NCBI RefSeq assembly: GCF_041261205.1
Contig: NZ_JBGCCH010000019.1
Location: forward strand, 115,749 to 179,748
Reading direction: 5' to 3'
Origin: Catenulispora sp. MAP5-51
GTDB taxonomy: Bacteria; Actinomycetota; Actinomycetes; Streptomycetales; Catenulisporaceae
Length of the DNA stretch: 64,000 nucleotides
Shown here: positions 1 to 8,483 of the stretch, piece after piece
Numbering within the stretch: position 1 is the first letter of the stretch
Layout: the number at the start of each line of letters is the position of its first letter
Program-made: the position numbers and the translations under genes
Notes under the pieces: generated by a model
Seen by the model: only the letters and a program-made list of their open reading frames with translations
Told to the model about the DNA's origin: nothing
Databases searched by the model: none

Positions 1-1
1 G

Positions 2-205
2 AGCGCCCCGGGGGAGCTCAGCGGGGTGACCGAGAAGACCATCTGTTATGTGGACGACGTCACGGCCCACCACGCCACGGCGCTGGCCGCCGGCGCCGAG
101 ATCGACCGGGAGCTGCAGGACACGCCCTGGGGCGACCGGCGGTACGAGGCGGTCGACCCCGAGGGGCATCGGTGGCACTTCGCGGAGCTGGTGGGGGAGG
201 GGTGA
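2..205 (+). CDS. VOC (glyoxalase/bleomycin-resistance fold) protein, C-terminal part only
   Basis: This is an open frame entering from the left edge and ending at TGA 203-205, so only the last 67 residues are seen. The end reads YEAVDPEGHRWHFAE, the closing beta-strand pattern of PhnB/glyoxalase-like VOC proteins (D-P-x-G-x-x-W). VOC proteins are metal- or ligand-binding and have very diverse functions; nothing here fixes the substrate. It is convergent with the sulfur-carrier gene at 369-659 and may lie outside the biosynthetic cluster. The gap 206-368 holds no gene; only a weak inverted repeat (CCGGCCGCC / GGCGGCCGG) is visible there. Confidence 0.7.
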   Translation, partial: SAPGELSGVTEKTICYVDDVTAHHATALAAGAEIDRELQDTPWGDRRYEAVDPEGHRWHFAELVGEG

Positions 206-368
206 CAGGGGGCTGAAAGCCGGCCGCCGATAGCCGGTCGCCTGCGAGGCTGCGGGCGGCCGGTGTCGGTGTTGATATCGACCGCGGCATCGGCGGCGGC
301 CCGGGCGGCCGGCGCCGGCCAGGAATCTCGCTCCCGCGAGGGTGTCCGCGACCGGCAGCGGTCTGAAA

Positions 369-659
369 TCAGCCGCCTGCCACCGCCGCCAGCAGGTACA
401 CCTCGTCGCCGGGGCTCAGTTCCAATGTCGCGCCGGGACGCCGGGTCACCGTGTCGTTCAGGACCACCACGAAGCTCGGGTTCACGTCGCAGCCGCCGTT
501 GAGCACGCGCTGTGCCAGCACCGGGAAGCGGTCGCGGAGCTGGTCGGTCAGTTCAGCCCAGGTCGCTGCCTCGACCTGGACGGTGCGGCGGGCCGGGCGG
601 GACGGGTCGCTGCCCGGAAGCAGCACCCCCAGCGGCGCGGCCAGCGTCAGGTTCACCAT
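369..659 (-). CDS. MoaD/ThiS-like ubiquitin-fold sulfur carrier protein
   Basis: A 96-residue protein ending in ...LLAAVAGG, the exposed di-glycine tail of MoaD/ThiS/QbsE-type carriers, which is adenylated and turned into a C-terminal thiocarboxylate that donates sulfur. The segments ELSPGDEVYLLAAVAGG and FVVVLNDTV match the beta-grasp core. The start ATG at 659 has a good AAGGAGA ribosome site. It is the last gene of a minus-strand operon and overlaps the 3' end of the JAMM-SUMF1 gene by 107 bases. The next genes upstream, a JAMM protein and an AMP-forming ligase, are the typical partners in thiocarboxylate pathways such as thioquinolobactin. No MoeB/ThiF-type E1 enzyme is in the window, so activation would need a shared enzyme elsewhere. 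Confidence 0.85.
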   Translation of the reverse strand: MVNLTLAAPLGVLLPGSDPSRPARRTVQVEAATWAELTDQLRDRFPVLAQRVLNGGCDVNPSFVVVLNDTVTRRPGATLELSPGDEVYLLAAVAGG

Positions 660-2121
660 GGCTCAGTCTCCTTTCTGGCTCCATCTCCAGCGGCGGGCGG
701 CCCCGGGCCAGCCGGAAGCCCAGGTCGCCGGCGTGGAAGCCGGCTGGTTCGGGGGATCGGTAGGCGTTGCGGCACATGTCGCTGTGGGCGAACACGCTGC
801 CGCCGCGGGCGATACGGTCGCCGGTGACGCCGAAGGCGTCGGCGCCCCCCATCCCGTCCGCCGCCGCCTCACCCGGCGCGTACACCGGATCCAGCAGGTG
901 CGAGCGGGCGTAGAACGCGGCGTCGTAGGCGTCGTGGCACCACTCCCACACGTTCCCGTGCATGTCGTACAGCCCCAGCCGGTTCGGCTCGCGGGTGCCC
1001 ACCGGCTGGAGCCGGTCGTCGGAGTTCTTCGTGTACCAGGCGTAGCGCGCGAGCTCGTCCTCGGCCGGACAGCACCATGGTCCCGCCGAGCCCGCCCCGC
1101 AGGCGAACTCCCATTCCGCCTCGGTCGGCAGCCGGGCTCCCATCCACAGTGCGAAGACGGCGGCGTCGGTCCAGGACACGTGCGTCACCGGCGTGTGGCG
1201 GCCGGCGCCGGAGCGGTCGGGATCGAAGAGCCCGTATATCTCGGCCGTGACCAGGTGCTGCCCGATCAGGTACGGCGACAGCTCCACGGCGTGCCGCGGC
1301 GACTCGTTGTGGGTGTGGCTCGGACCGGTCAGCTCGGTGCCCATCAGGAAGCCGCCGCCGGGGATCTCGGCCATGTCGTCGGCCACGTAGTGCTCGAACC
1401 GCTCGGGGGCGCCGGTGAGCAGGCCGCGGTTCAGGAAGCGGTCGGTGACCTCGGCGTCGCCCAGGGACCGCACCGCCTGCACGGCGGCCCACACCGCGGC
1501 GGTGTCGCGGCAGCGCGGGCGGCCGTCGCGGCCCAGGCCCAGCACCTCGCCGGCCTGGAGCACGATCTGGTCGCGGCTGAGCGCGTCGCCGTCGGCCGGG
1601 GCGGATTCGGTGATCCCGTCCACCCGCACCGGCAGCTCCCGGATCCCGCCGGGCGCCACGTCGTAGGCCCGCAGCACCGGCAGCTCCGGATTGCGCACCG
1701 AGACCAGCAGGTGCCACAGCGAGTCGAAGCACTGGTTGTGCAGCTCGAAGTCGATGCGCGAGAAGTTCGCCGGGTGCCGGTTGTGGCTGTGGAACACCCC
1801 GACCTCGACCATGCCCCGCTCCCGGATCAGCTTCTGCAGCCGCCAGGCCTCCTCCGGCGGTGCCACGAACCCGGCGTCGTCGTGGTTCCGGTAGTAGTCG
1901 CCGTACGCCTCGAACCGGGGCCGCCACTGCGTGCTGTTGCGCTCGTTGTCCTCGAACAGCACGAAGTCCGTCGGCGTCATCGTGTCCAGGTCGGAGATGA
2001 AGTACCCGAACGCCTTCGCCGGATGGCGCCGGCGCACCTCCTCGACCAGGGCCGCGTACAGGTCCTTGGAGATGCGGATGTGGTCCGCCGGGCCGACCCC
2101 GGGCAGTGTCAGGGCTCTCAT
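553..2121 (-). CDS. JAMM (MPN+) metalloprotease-like / SUMF1 (FGE-sulfatase) fusion protein
   Basis: This is a 522-residue protein of two domains. Residues about 10-165 are a JAMM/MPN domain with the zinc motif HSHNRHPANFSRID (H111, H113, S121, D124). The usual catalytic Glu before the A-C-G segment appears to be Lys36. Residues about 251-473 form a SUMF1/formylglycine-generating-like domain with LPTEAEWEFA (331-340), MHGNVWEWC (387-395) and the closing GDLGFRLARG. Of the two copper-binding cysteines of true FGEs, only the second (C450) is present; the first position is Ala445. JAMM proteins trim sulfur-carrier precursors or release products from them. SUMF1-fold enzymes include FGE and the C-S bond forming EgtB group. 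The ATG start overlaps the upstream ligase stop (ATGA). The 3' end runs through the start of the carrier gene, giving a non-conserved tail of about 45 residues. Confidence 0.85.
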   Translation of the reverse strand: MRALTLPGVGPADHIRISKDLYAALVEEVRRRHPAKAFGYFISDLDTMTPTDFVLFEDNERNSTQWRPRFEAYGDYYRNHDDAGFVAPPEEAWRLQKLIRERGMVEVGVFHSHNRHPANFSRIDFELHNQCFDSLWHLLVSVRNPELPVLRAYDVAPGGIRELPVRVDGITESAPADGDALSRDQIVLQAGEVLGLGRDGRPRCRDTAAVWAAVQAVRSLGDAEVTDRFLNRGLLTGAPERFEHYVADDMAEIPGGGFLMGTELTGPSHTHNESPRHAVELSPYLIGQHLVTAEIYGLFDPDRSGAGRHTPVTHVSWTDAAVFALWMGARLPTEAEWEFACGAGSAGPWCCPAEDELARYAWYTKNSDDRLQPVGTREPNRLGLYDMHGNVWEWCHDAYDAAFYARSHLLDPVYAPGEAAADGMGGADAFGVTGDRIARGGSVFAHSDMCRNAYRSPEPAGFHAGDLGFRLARGRPPLEMEPERRLSHGEPDAGRAAGGAASGQRPVPPGPPHRPGRGSDLG

Positions 2122-3743
2122 CGGGCCTCACCTCCGCTGCGGGCCCCCTCGCGCAGCGCGCGCCGCAGGACCTTGCCCGAGCCGGTCTTGGGCAGCGCCG
2201 CGGTGAACGCGATGCTGCGCGGCAGCTTGTACCCGGCCAGGCAGGTCCGGGCGAAGCCCAGGACCGCGGCGGCGGTGACGTCCGGCCCGGCCGGGACGAC
2301 GACCGCGTGCACCCGCTCGCCCCAGTGCTCGTCCGGCACGCCGACGACCGCCGCCTCGCTGACGTCCGGCGAGGACTCCAGCGCGGCCTCCACCTCGGCC
2401 GGGTAGACGTTCATCCCGCCGCTGATGATCACGTCCTTCTTCCGGTCGACGATGTAGAGGTAGCCCTCCTGGTCCCGGTAGGCGATGTCGCCGACCGAGT
2501 GGTGCTCGCCGCGCCGGTCGGCCTCGTAGGCCTCGGGGGCGTTGCGGTAGGCGACGAACATGCTCCGTGAGCGCACGAACACCTCGCCGTTGGTATGCGG
2601 CTGCCGCACGGCGGCGCCGGAATCGTCGTAGAGCACGACCTCCACGCCGGGCACCGGACGGCCGCACGACCCGGGCTTGCGCAGCTGGTCGGCCGGCGCG
2701 AGCGCGGTCGCCACCCCGGTCTCGGCCGAGCCGTAGACCTCCCACAGCGAGTCGGCGGGGAAGTCGGCGAGGAAAGCGTGCTTCAGCGTCTGGCTCCAGG
2801 GCGCGGCGTTGGCCACGAAGCGCTTCAGGCTGGAGCGGTCGTAGCCGGCCTTGGTCTCGGCCGGCAGCGCGCAGACCATCCGCATCGGCGTCGGCGCGCT
2901 GAAGGAGGCGGTGACCCGGTGGGTGTCGACCAGGCGCAGCCAGTCGCGCGGCTCGAACTTGTACTGGACGACCAGCGTGTTGCCCAGCGCCTGCGCCATG
3001 GTCGCGAAGCGGGCCGGGCCGGAGTGGTAGAGCGGGCCGGTGATCAGGTGCACGTCCTCGGGCACGAAGCCCATCAGGGCGACCAGGGGCGTGCTCGCCG
3101 GATCGGCCGGGCGGGGGCGGACGACGCCCTTGGGGCGGCCGGTGGTGCCGGAGGTGTAGAAGATGTCTGCGTCGGGGGTGGCGGCATCGGCGCCGGCCGG
3201 CGGCTCGGAGTCTGGTTCCGGGCGTGGTTCCGAGCGTGGTTCCGAGCCCGGTTCCGAGCCCGGCTGCCGGAGCAGGCCACCGGTGAGCGGGCCCTGATCC
3301 GGGTCCTGATCCGGGTCCTGATACGTGCCGAAGCGCAGTATCCGCCGCAGGCCCGGGACCTCGGCCGGCAGTTGCTCGGCGAGCTCTCCCACCCGCTCGT
3401 CCTCGGCGTCGACGCAGAGCACCTCGGTGCCGCTGTCGCGCAGGATGTGGGCGGCCTCGGACACGGTCAGCGCCGGGTTCAGCGGCACCGCCACGGCCCG
3501 CAGCCGCCGGATCGCGCCGATCACGGTCAGCACGCCGGCCGAGTTCCGGCCGCACCAGGCGACCGTCGTGGTCGGCCGGACCGCCGCGGCGGCCAGCGTC
3601 CGGGCCGCGGCGGCGACGCGGGCGTCGAGCTCGGCGTAGGTGTACCGGACGGCCTGCCGGTCCGGGCGGTCGTCGACGACGGCGATCCGGTCCGGCCGGG
3701 TCGCTGCCTGACGTGCGATGAGGTCCTGTCCCTCGGCGGACAT
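2118..3743 (-). CDS. AMP-dependent acyl/aryl-CoA synthetase (ANL superfamily)
   Basis: A 541-residue adenylate-forming enzyme. The P-loop IFYTSGTTGRPKGV lies near residue 195, DRKKDVIISGGMNVYPAEVE forms the hinge/A8 region, and the A10 lysine is in KTGSGKVLRRAL. The family adenylates a carboxylic acid and transfers it to CoA or to a carrier; the substrate is not readable here. Just before the P-loop is a repeat-rich insertion made of DPDQ and GSEP-type units (DNA 3205-3325) that is not part of the fold. It overlaps the JAMM-SUMF1 gene by 4 bases, so the two are translationally coupled and it probably supplies the activated acid for the sulfur-transfer module. ATG 3743 was chosen; GTG 3746 is also possible and no strong Shine-Dalgarno sequence is seen. 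Confidence 0.85.
   Translation of the reverse strand: MSAEGQDLIARQAATRPDRIAVVDDRPDRQAVRYTYAELDARVAAAARTLAAAAVRPTTTVAWCGRNSAGVLTVIGAIRRLRAVAVPLNPALTVSEAAHILRDSGTEVLCVDAEDERVGELAEQLPAEVPGLRRILRFGTYQDPDQDPDQGPLTGGLLRQPGSEPGSEPRSEPRPEPDSEPPAGADAATPDADIFYTSGTTGRPKGVVRPRPADPASTPLVALMGFVPEDVHLITGPLYHSGPARFATMAQALGNTLVVQYKFEPRDWLRLVDTHRVTASFSAPTPMRMVCALPAETKAGYDRSSLKRFVANAAPWSQTLKHAFLADFPADSLWEVYGSAETGVATALAPADQLRKPGSCGRPVPGVEVVLYDDSGAAVRQPHTNGEVFVRSRSMFVAYRNAPEAYEADRRGEHHSVGDIAYRDQEGYLYIVDRKKDVIISGGMNVYPAEVEAALESSPDVSEAAVVGVPDEHWGERVHAVVVPAGPDVTAAAVLGFARTCLAGYKLPRSIAFTAALPKTGSGKVLRRALREGARSGGEAR
3205..3325 (-). repeat. short in-frame tandem repeats inside the ligase gene
   Basis: Two degenerate arrays lie side by side. 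One has 12-base units around GGTTCCGAGC that encode repeated S-E-P tripeptide-type units. The other has 12-base units around GGGTCCTGATCC that encode D-P-D-Q. Both keep the reading frame, so they lengthen a surface loop before the ATP-binding loop without breaking the protein. Confidence 0.75.
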
Positions 3744-3905
3744 CACGGCTGGATGTCGTCGCCGACGGGGATGTCCGCGATGGGGTTCAGCACGCTGTTT
3801 TTGTATGCGGGGGCCCGGTGCGGGGTCAATGAAAGCGGATCGCGCTGCCGGGCTGTGCGCTGGCTGGACGCCGGCTGTTCCGGCCGGTCGAGTCGGTCTG
3901 CGGCC

Positions 3906-5051
3906 TCAGACGCGCGTCGGCAGCAGCGCGCGGGCGTCGAGGTCCAGCGCGTGCCGGCCGTGCCGGTTGGCCATCGTCACGAACATGCCGTCGCCGCGCT
4001 CGGTGCGCACCACGAGCGCCGAGGCGACGATCGCCATCAGCAGGCCGCCGAGGGCGTAGCGCCGGTAGTCGGCCCAGCAGGCGTCGGCGTCCACTGCGAT
4101 ACCCGCGCCGCGCAGCACCTCGGCGTACAGGCGCACCATGTCGCCCTCGACCTCGCGCCGGATCTCGCTGCGCACGCTGCCGCCCAGCAGGTACGCCAGG
4201 TCCGTGACCCCCGGCTCGTGCGCGACGGTCTGCCAGTCGACCACGGTGACCCGGCCGTCGCGGATCATCAGGTTGTCGGCCCGGAAGTCGCCGTGCACGA
4301 CGGTGCGCGGCCCCGGCCGGTGCAGCAGATAGCCGGCCACGTCCGGCGGGAACCGCTCGGCGAGCTCGGCGACGTCCGGATCGAGCCGATCGCCGTAGCG
4401 CCGCAGGAACCGCCGGCACGAGGCGGTCGCGAGCCCGGCCATGCCGGTGGCGCTGGACCGGTCGGTGTGCGGCAGCCACGACAGGCGCGCGACGTCCGGA
4501 TCGGCCCAGTACGCGCCGTGCAGCCGCGCGAGCTCGGTGACGGCACCCCCGAGCTGGTCCGCATCGCAGCCCACGAGCTGATCGACCGGCCGCGCCGGCG
4601 CCAGGTCCTCCAGCAGCACGGCGCAGGCGCCGGTAGCGGGGTCGAAGGCGCTGTGGTGGCAGGCGGGCAGGCTGACCGGCAGCGACGGCGCGAGGTCGCG
4701 GTAGAACCCTGATTCGATCTCGTAGGAACGCGTGACGGCCGCGGCCACCCGCGAGGACTTGTCGCTGGAGGGGACCTTGGCGACACAGGTCGGCGGCCCC
4801 GCGCCGGGACGGTCATAGGCGAGGTGCAGGCGGTAGGTGCCGGCGACCTGGCCGGTGCCGATCGGGTGCGCGGTGCAGGACACGACGCGCGCCGGGGCGA
4901 TGAGCGGGGCCAGCGCGGCCGTGCACCACGCCGGAGTGACCTCGGCGATGGAGGTCGGGGCAGCCGGCGCGCGCTGATCGGGCTTGCCGGGCTGGCCGCG
5001 CTCGCGAGCCCCGCCGCTCCCGTCCTCGCCGCGCCGCTCCCCGCCGGTCAC
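3906..5051 (-). CDS. APH/ecdysteroid-kinase-like phosphotransferase
   Basis: A 381-residue protein with the aminoglycoside-phosphotransferase fold: catalytic loop HGDFRADN (253-260), metal-binding DWQ (272-274) and a likely ATP-anchoring lysine in CVAKVPSSDKSS (about 92). It would phosphorylate a hydroxyl on a small molecule using ATP. The close relatives, often annotated EcKL-like in actinobacteria, sit near P450 and acyl-CoA genes, and the exact substrate is unknown. The GTG start at 5051 overlaps the TGA of the upstream P450 (GTGA), which fixes the start and shows coupling. The N-terminal 30 residues are Gly/Arg-rich and not conserved-looking. The segment 3744-3905 downstream has no gene. 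Confidence 0.8.
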   Translation of the reverse strand: MTGGERRGEDGSGGARERGQPGKPDQRAPAAPTSIAEVTPAWCTAALAPLIAPARVVSCTAHPIGTGQVAGTYRLHLAYDRPGAGPPTCVAKVPSSDKSSRVAAAVTRSYEIESGFYRDLAPSLPVSLPACHHSAFDPATGACAVLLEDLAPARPVDQLVGCDADQLGGAVTELARLHGAYWADPDVARLSWLPHTDRSSATGMAGLATASCRRFLRRYGDRLDPDVAELAERFPPDVAGYLLHRPGPRTVVHGDFRADNLMIRDGRVTVVDWQTVAHEPGVTDLAYLLGGSVRSEIRREVEGDMVRLYAEVLRGAGIAVDADACWADYRRYALGGLLMAIVASALVVRTERGDGMFVTMANRHGRHALDLDARALLPTRV

Positions 5052-6328
5052 CGAGACCCGGCGCCGGTACTGATCGGCAGCTCGTACAACCCCCGCAGCC
5101 CCATCGCCGGCTTCCACTTCAGCGCCGCGCCGTCCCCGCTGAAGTCCGGGAACCGCTCCAGCAGCCGCCGCAGCGCCACGCCGCCCTCGATCCGGGCCAG
5201 GTTCGGGCCGGCGCAGAAGTGCGAGCCGAGAGCGAAGCCCAGATGCTTGTTGTCGGCGCGCCCCACATCCAGCCGGTGCGGGTCGGGGAAGCGCTCCGGG
5301 TCGTGGTTCGCCGCGCCGATCAGCACCGTCACCGCGCGCCCCGCCGGCACGCGTACGCCGCCGACCTCGATCTCCTCCGGGGCGATGCGCCACGCCGACT
5401 GGATCGGCGACTCGTAGCGGATGAACTCCTCGATCGCGGTGTCCATCAGGCTCGGGTCCTTCTGCAGGCGCTCGCGTTCGTCGGGGAAGCGGAGCAGGCA
5501 GGCGATCGCGTTGCCGATCAGGTTGGTGATGACTTCGTGGCCCGCGACCACCAGCATCAGTGTCAGGGTGCGGACTTGCAGTTCGGTCAGCTCGCCGTCC
5601 TTCTGGCGCTCCAGCAGCCGGCTGATCAGGTCGTCGCCGGGCTCGGCGGTCTTCCGGCGCAGCGTCTGGCCGATGTAGGCGTCGAACTCGTGGAACGCGC
5701 GGCGCATCCGGCCCAAGCCCGCGCCCTCGATCAGCGGGTCGACGAGCACGATGTAGCTGTCCGACCACTCCTGGAGCTTGTCGGCGTCCTCCGGCGGGAA
5801 GCCCAACAGCTCGGCGGCGATGAAGATGGGCAGCGGCCCGGCGAAGTCCGCGATCAGGTCCATGCTGCCGCGTTCCTGCGCGCGGTCCAGGAGCCGGTCG
5901 ACCCAGAACTCCATACGCGGCCGCAGTTTCTCCACGCGTGACCGGCTCAGGTCGTAGTTGATCGCCGAGCGCATGCGCAGGTGGTCCTCGGCGGACGCGG
6001 CAGTCAGCGTCGCGTCGAACGCCGCCGCCTCCTTCGGCGAGAAGTTCGCCATCTTGTACGTCATCCGGTTGCGGAACGAGGTGTCCAGCTTCCGGTCGGA
6101 GACGAAACGCTGGTCGCGCAGCACCGCCTGGACCCCGGCGTACGAGCTGACCATGTACGACCCGATCGGCCGGCTGTAGTAGACGGGCGCCTGAGCGCGC
6201 AGCCGGTCCAGGTGGGCGTACGGATCGCGGCGGTAGGACAGTTCCATCGGGCGGTACTTCCCCGAGATCGGCCGCAGCGCCACCATCGGCCACTGCCAGT
6301 CGATCGCCTTGCGGACGGCGCCGAGCAT
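5048..6328 (-). CDS. cytochrome P450
   Basis: A 426-residue soluble bacterial P450. The heme loop FALGSHFCAG places the thiolate ligand at about C372, and the ERR-triad region is visible (EEFIRYESP). The I-helix reads LVVAGHEVITN: the usual A-G-x-E-T-T has Val in place of the oxygen-activating Thr, which can indicate atypical chemistry or a substrate-assisted mechanism. The start ATG 6328 was chosen because GGAGGA lies just upstream; a longer frame back to 6412 lacks such support. It sits 37 bases after the FAAL-like gene and overlaps the kinase by 4 bases, so it belongs to the same operon. Redox partners (ferredoxin and reductase) are not in the window. Confidence 0.9.
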   Translation of the reverse strand: MLGAVRKAIDWQWPMVALRPISGKYRPMELSYRRDPYAHLDRLRAQAPVYYSRPIGSYMVSSYAGVQAVLRDQRFVSDRKLDTSFRNRMTYKMANFSPKEAAAFDATLTAASAEDHLRMRSAINYDLSRSRVEKLRPRMEFWVDRLLDRAQERGSMDLIADFAGPLPIFIAAELLGFPPEDADKLQEWSDSYIVLVDPLIEGAGLGRMRRAFHEFDAYIGQTLRRKTAEPGDDLISRLLERQKDGELTELQVRTLTLMLVVAGHEVITNLIGNAIACLLRFPDERERLQKDPSLMDTAIEEFIRYESPIQSAWRIAPEEIEVGGVRVPAGRAVTVLIGAANHDPERFPDPHRLDVGRADNKHLGFALGSHFCAGPNLARIEGGVALRRLLERFPDFSGDGAALKWKPAMGLRGLYELPISTGAGSR

Positions 6329-6365
6329 CTTCAGGTCTCCTCCGTTGTCTCCACAGATGAGCCGA

Positions 6366-8036
6366 TCAGGAACCGGCCGGCACCACCGCGCCCGGCAGCT
6401 CCCCGTCGACATAGGCCCGCCACATCACCCGCCGCCGCGGCTTGCCGCTGGTGGTCCGCTGAATGGTCCGGCGCGGCACGTCGAGCACGACCCCGGCCGA
6501 GCCCTCGGCGACCCGCCGCACCACCTTCCGCGCCCCGGCCAGCCACTCCGGCTCGCCCTGCTCGATGACGACCACCGCCGTCGCCCCCTGCGCGGAGGCT
6601 CCCAGCAGCACCGCGAGCCGCGTCCGGGGGATGCCCTCGGCGACCAGCGCGGCCTCGACGTCCTCGGCGAAGACCGTCCGACCGCGCACCTTCACGCTGT
6701 CGCCGAGCCTGCCGATCACGTACAGCTGGCCGTCGCGCAGGAACCCGGCGTCGCCGGTGTACAGCCCCCCGTCCTCGAACCGCGTCGGCGAACCGGTGCC
6801 GGCGGCGGCGACGTAGCCGGCTGTCAGCGAGGTGCCGCGCACCACGATCTCGCCGAGACGGTCCTCCGGCAGCGGCACCCCTTCGTCGTCCACGACCTCG
6901 ACCTCGACCCCGGTCAGCGGACGCCCGCACCCGACCACCTGCTGAAGCGAATCCCCGCTGCCACCAAGGGATGGAGCCACCGAACTACCCACCGCCAACG
7001 TCCGAGCGTCCACGGCAGCCGTGCCGAACTCCACATCCAGCGCCAACCCGGTCACCGCCAGCGTCGCCTCAGCGATCCCGTACGCCGGAAGCAAGGCCCT
7101 GCGATCGAACCCGCACGGCTCCAGCAGCGCCGCGAACCGGTCCAGCACCGCGGCGTCGACCCGCTCGGCACCGACGATGACCGCCCGCCACTCGGACAGG
7201 TCCAGCCCGGCCAGCGCCTCCGGCTTCACGCGCCGCGTGATGTGCTCCAGCCCGAAGTTCGGCAGCGCGGTCAGCCGCGCGCCGGGCGCGGACGGTCCGC
7301 GGTCGAAGCAGCGCAGGTACCGCGCCGGGTCGCGGATGAACCACTCCGGCCCCAGCAGATACAGGTCGCTCTGGTTCACCACCGGGGTCAGCAGGCAGCC
7401 GATCAACCCCATGTCATGGTGGATCGGCAGCCAGGAGGCGGTCGGGTCCTCCGGCGTCATCGCCAGCCACGCGCGGATCGCCGCGACGTTGGCCTCCAGC
7501 GAGGCGAACGGGACCGCGACCCCGCGCACCGTACCGCTGGATCCGGACGTGAACTGCACCAGCGCCGTCTCGGCCCGCTTCGCCGGCGGCAGCCCGGCCG
7601 TGTCCTCGATCCCTGAGACCAGGTCGTCCACGGTCGTGACCCGGATGCCGGAGTCCGCGAGCAGGGCCAGGAACGGCTCGCGCAGCTCCGGCAGCGTCAC
7701 CGCGGCGACCGGCCCGGCCGCGTGCGCGACGGCCTGCACATGCGTGGCATAGCGCTGCGCGTCGTGGAACAGCAGCGGCGGCGCCACCGGGCACGGCACC
7801 GCGCCGGCGGCCATGACGCCGAACAGGGTGGCGGCGAACTCCGGTCCGGAGCGGTGCACGATCAGCACCCGGTCCCCGGTCCCGACCCCGGCGCGCAGCA
7901 GGCCGTGCGCGACCCGGCCGGCGAAGGCCGCCAGCCCGGGATAGGACCACGCCTCCCAGCCGTCGTCGGCGGCGAAGCGGACGCCGTGGCCGGGATGCGG
8001 TTCGTCGAGCCATGCGAGCAGCGGGATGGTGGCCAT
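6366..8036 (-). CDS. fatty-acyl-AMP ligase (FAAL)-like enzyme
   Basis: A 556-residue ANL protein with FAAL/FadD32-type signatures. These are SWLPIHHDMGLIGCLLTPV, AVIVGAERVDAAVLDRF, LLPAYGIAEATLAVTG and the P-loop VQFTSGSSGTVRGVAV. FAALs adenylate fatty acids and load them directly onto an acyl carrier protein rather than onto CoA. The divergent neighbour (8184-8468) is exactly such a free carrier protein and the next gene is a free condensation domain, so this is probably the lipid-loading enzyme of the cluster. The ATG at 8036 is preceded by GAGGAG; the longer frame to 8165 would run into the shared promoter region. It is the first gene of the operon continuing through the P450 and kinase. 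Confidence 0.85.
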   Translation of the reverse strand: MATIPLLAWLDEPHPGHGVRFAADDGWEAWSYPGLAAFAGRVAHGLLRAGVGTGDRVLIVHRSGPEFAATLFGVMAAGAVPCPVAPPLLFHDAQRYATHVQAVAHAAGPVAAVTLPELREPFLALLADSGIRVTTVDDLVSGIEDTAGLPPAKRAETALVQFTSGSSGTVRGVAVPFASLEANVAAIRAWLAMTPEDPTASWLPIHHDMGLIGCLLTPVVNQSDLYLLGPEWFIRDPARYLRCFDRGPSAPGARLTALPNFGLEHITRRVKPEALAGLDLSEWRAVIVGAERVDAAVLDRFAALLEPCGFDRRALLPAYGIAEATLAVTGLALDVEFGTAAVDARTLAVGSSVAPSLGGSGDSLQQVVGCGRPLTGVEVEVVDDEGVPLPEDRLGEIVVRGTSLTAGYVAAAGTGSPTRFEDGGLYTGDAGFLRDGQLYVIGRLGDSVKVRGRTVFAEDVEAALVAEGIPRTRLAVLLGASAQGATAVVVIEQGEPEWLAGARKVVRRVAEGSAGVVLDVPRRTIQRTTSGKPRRRVMWRAYVDGELPGAVVPAGS

Positions 8037-8183
8037 TGACCCAGACTCCTCGGTCGGTGAGACCCTAGGGCCGCCGCCGCACCGGATGCGGCGCTCCGCC
8101 CAGGGCGAGGATGACGCAGTGCGCTCGTGAGGGGCAATCACCGCATTAGAGCAGCCAGAGGACACCAGGAGCGGGAGTTACGT

Positions 8184-8468
8184 GTGAGCACTGAAACAGA
8201 ACTCGTCGACCAGGACACCCGGGCCAAGATCCGCTCGATCATCGTGGAGCTGGCACCGGAGCCCGAAGGCGCGCGCACCGACGGTGCCACGCGGCTCGTG
8301 GAGGACCTCGCCTACCACTCGCTGGCCCTGCTCGAACTCGGATTCACCTTGGAGGACGAGTTCGACCTGCCGCCCATCGACCAGGAGCAGGTGCAGCACA
8401 TCACCACGGTCGAGGAGATCGTGGAGCTGGTGCTGGGCCTGCTCCCGGCGGACGCCGACACCGAATAG
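8184..8468 (+). CDS. free-standing acyl/peptidyl carrier protein
   Basis: A 94-residue acidic protein. The phosphopantetheine site is LVEDLAYHSLALLELGFTLE with Ser46 as the attachment residue, followed by a typical helix III region (TTVEEIVELVLGLL). It starts at GTG 8184 behind AGGAGCGGGAG. It is divergent from the FAAL-like gene and convergent with the condensation-domain gene 15 bases away. Together they suggest that acyl-AMP is loaded here and then condensed by the stand-alone C domain. A PPTase must come from elsewhere in the genome. Confidence 0.88.
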   Translation: MSTETELVDQDTRAKIRSIIVELAPEPEGARTDGATRLVEDLAYHSLALLELGFTLEDEFDLPPIDQEQVQHITTVEEIVELVLGLLPADADTE

Positions 8469-8483
8469 CGCGACCGGCCTTCC

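Noticed and set aside
451..2406. 651-codon plus-strand frame opposite the JAMM-SUMF1 gene
   Set aside because: No recognisable motif, extreme Arg/Val/Gly bias, and the minus strand has clear conserved domains.
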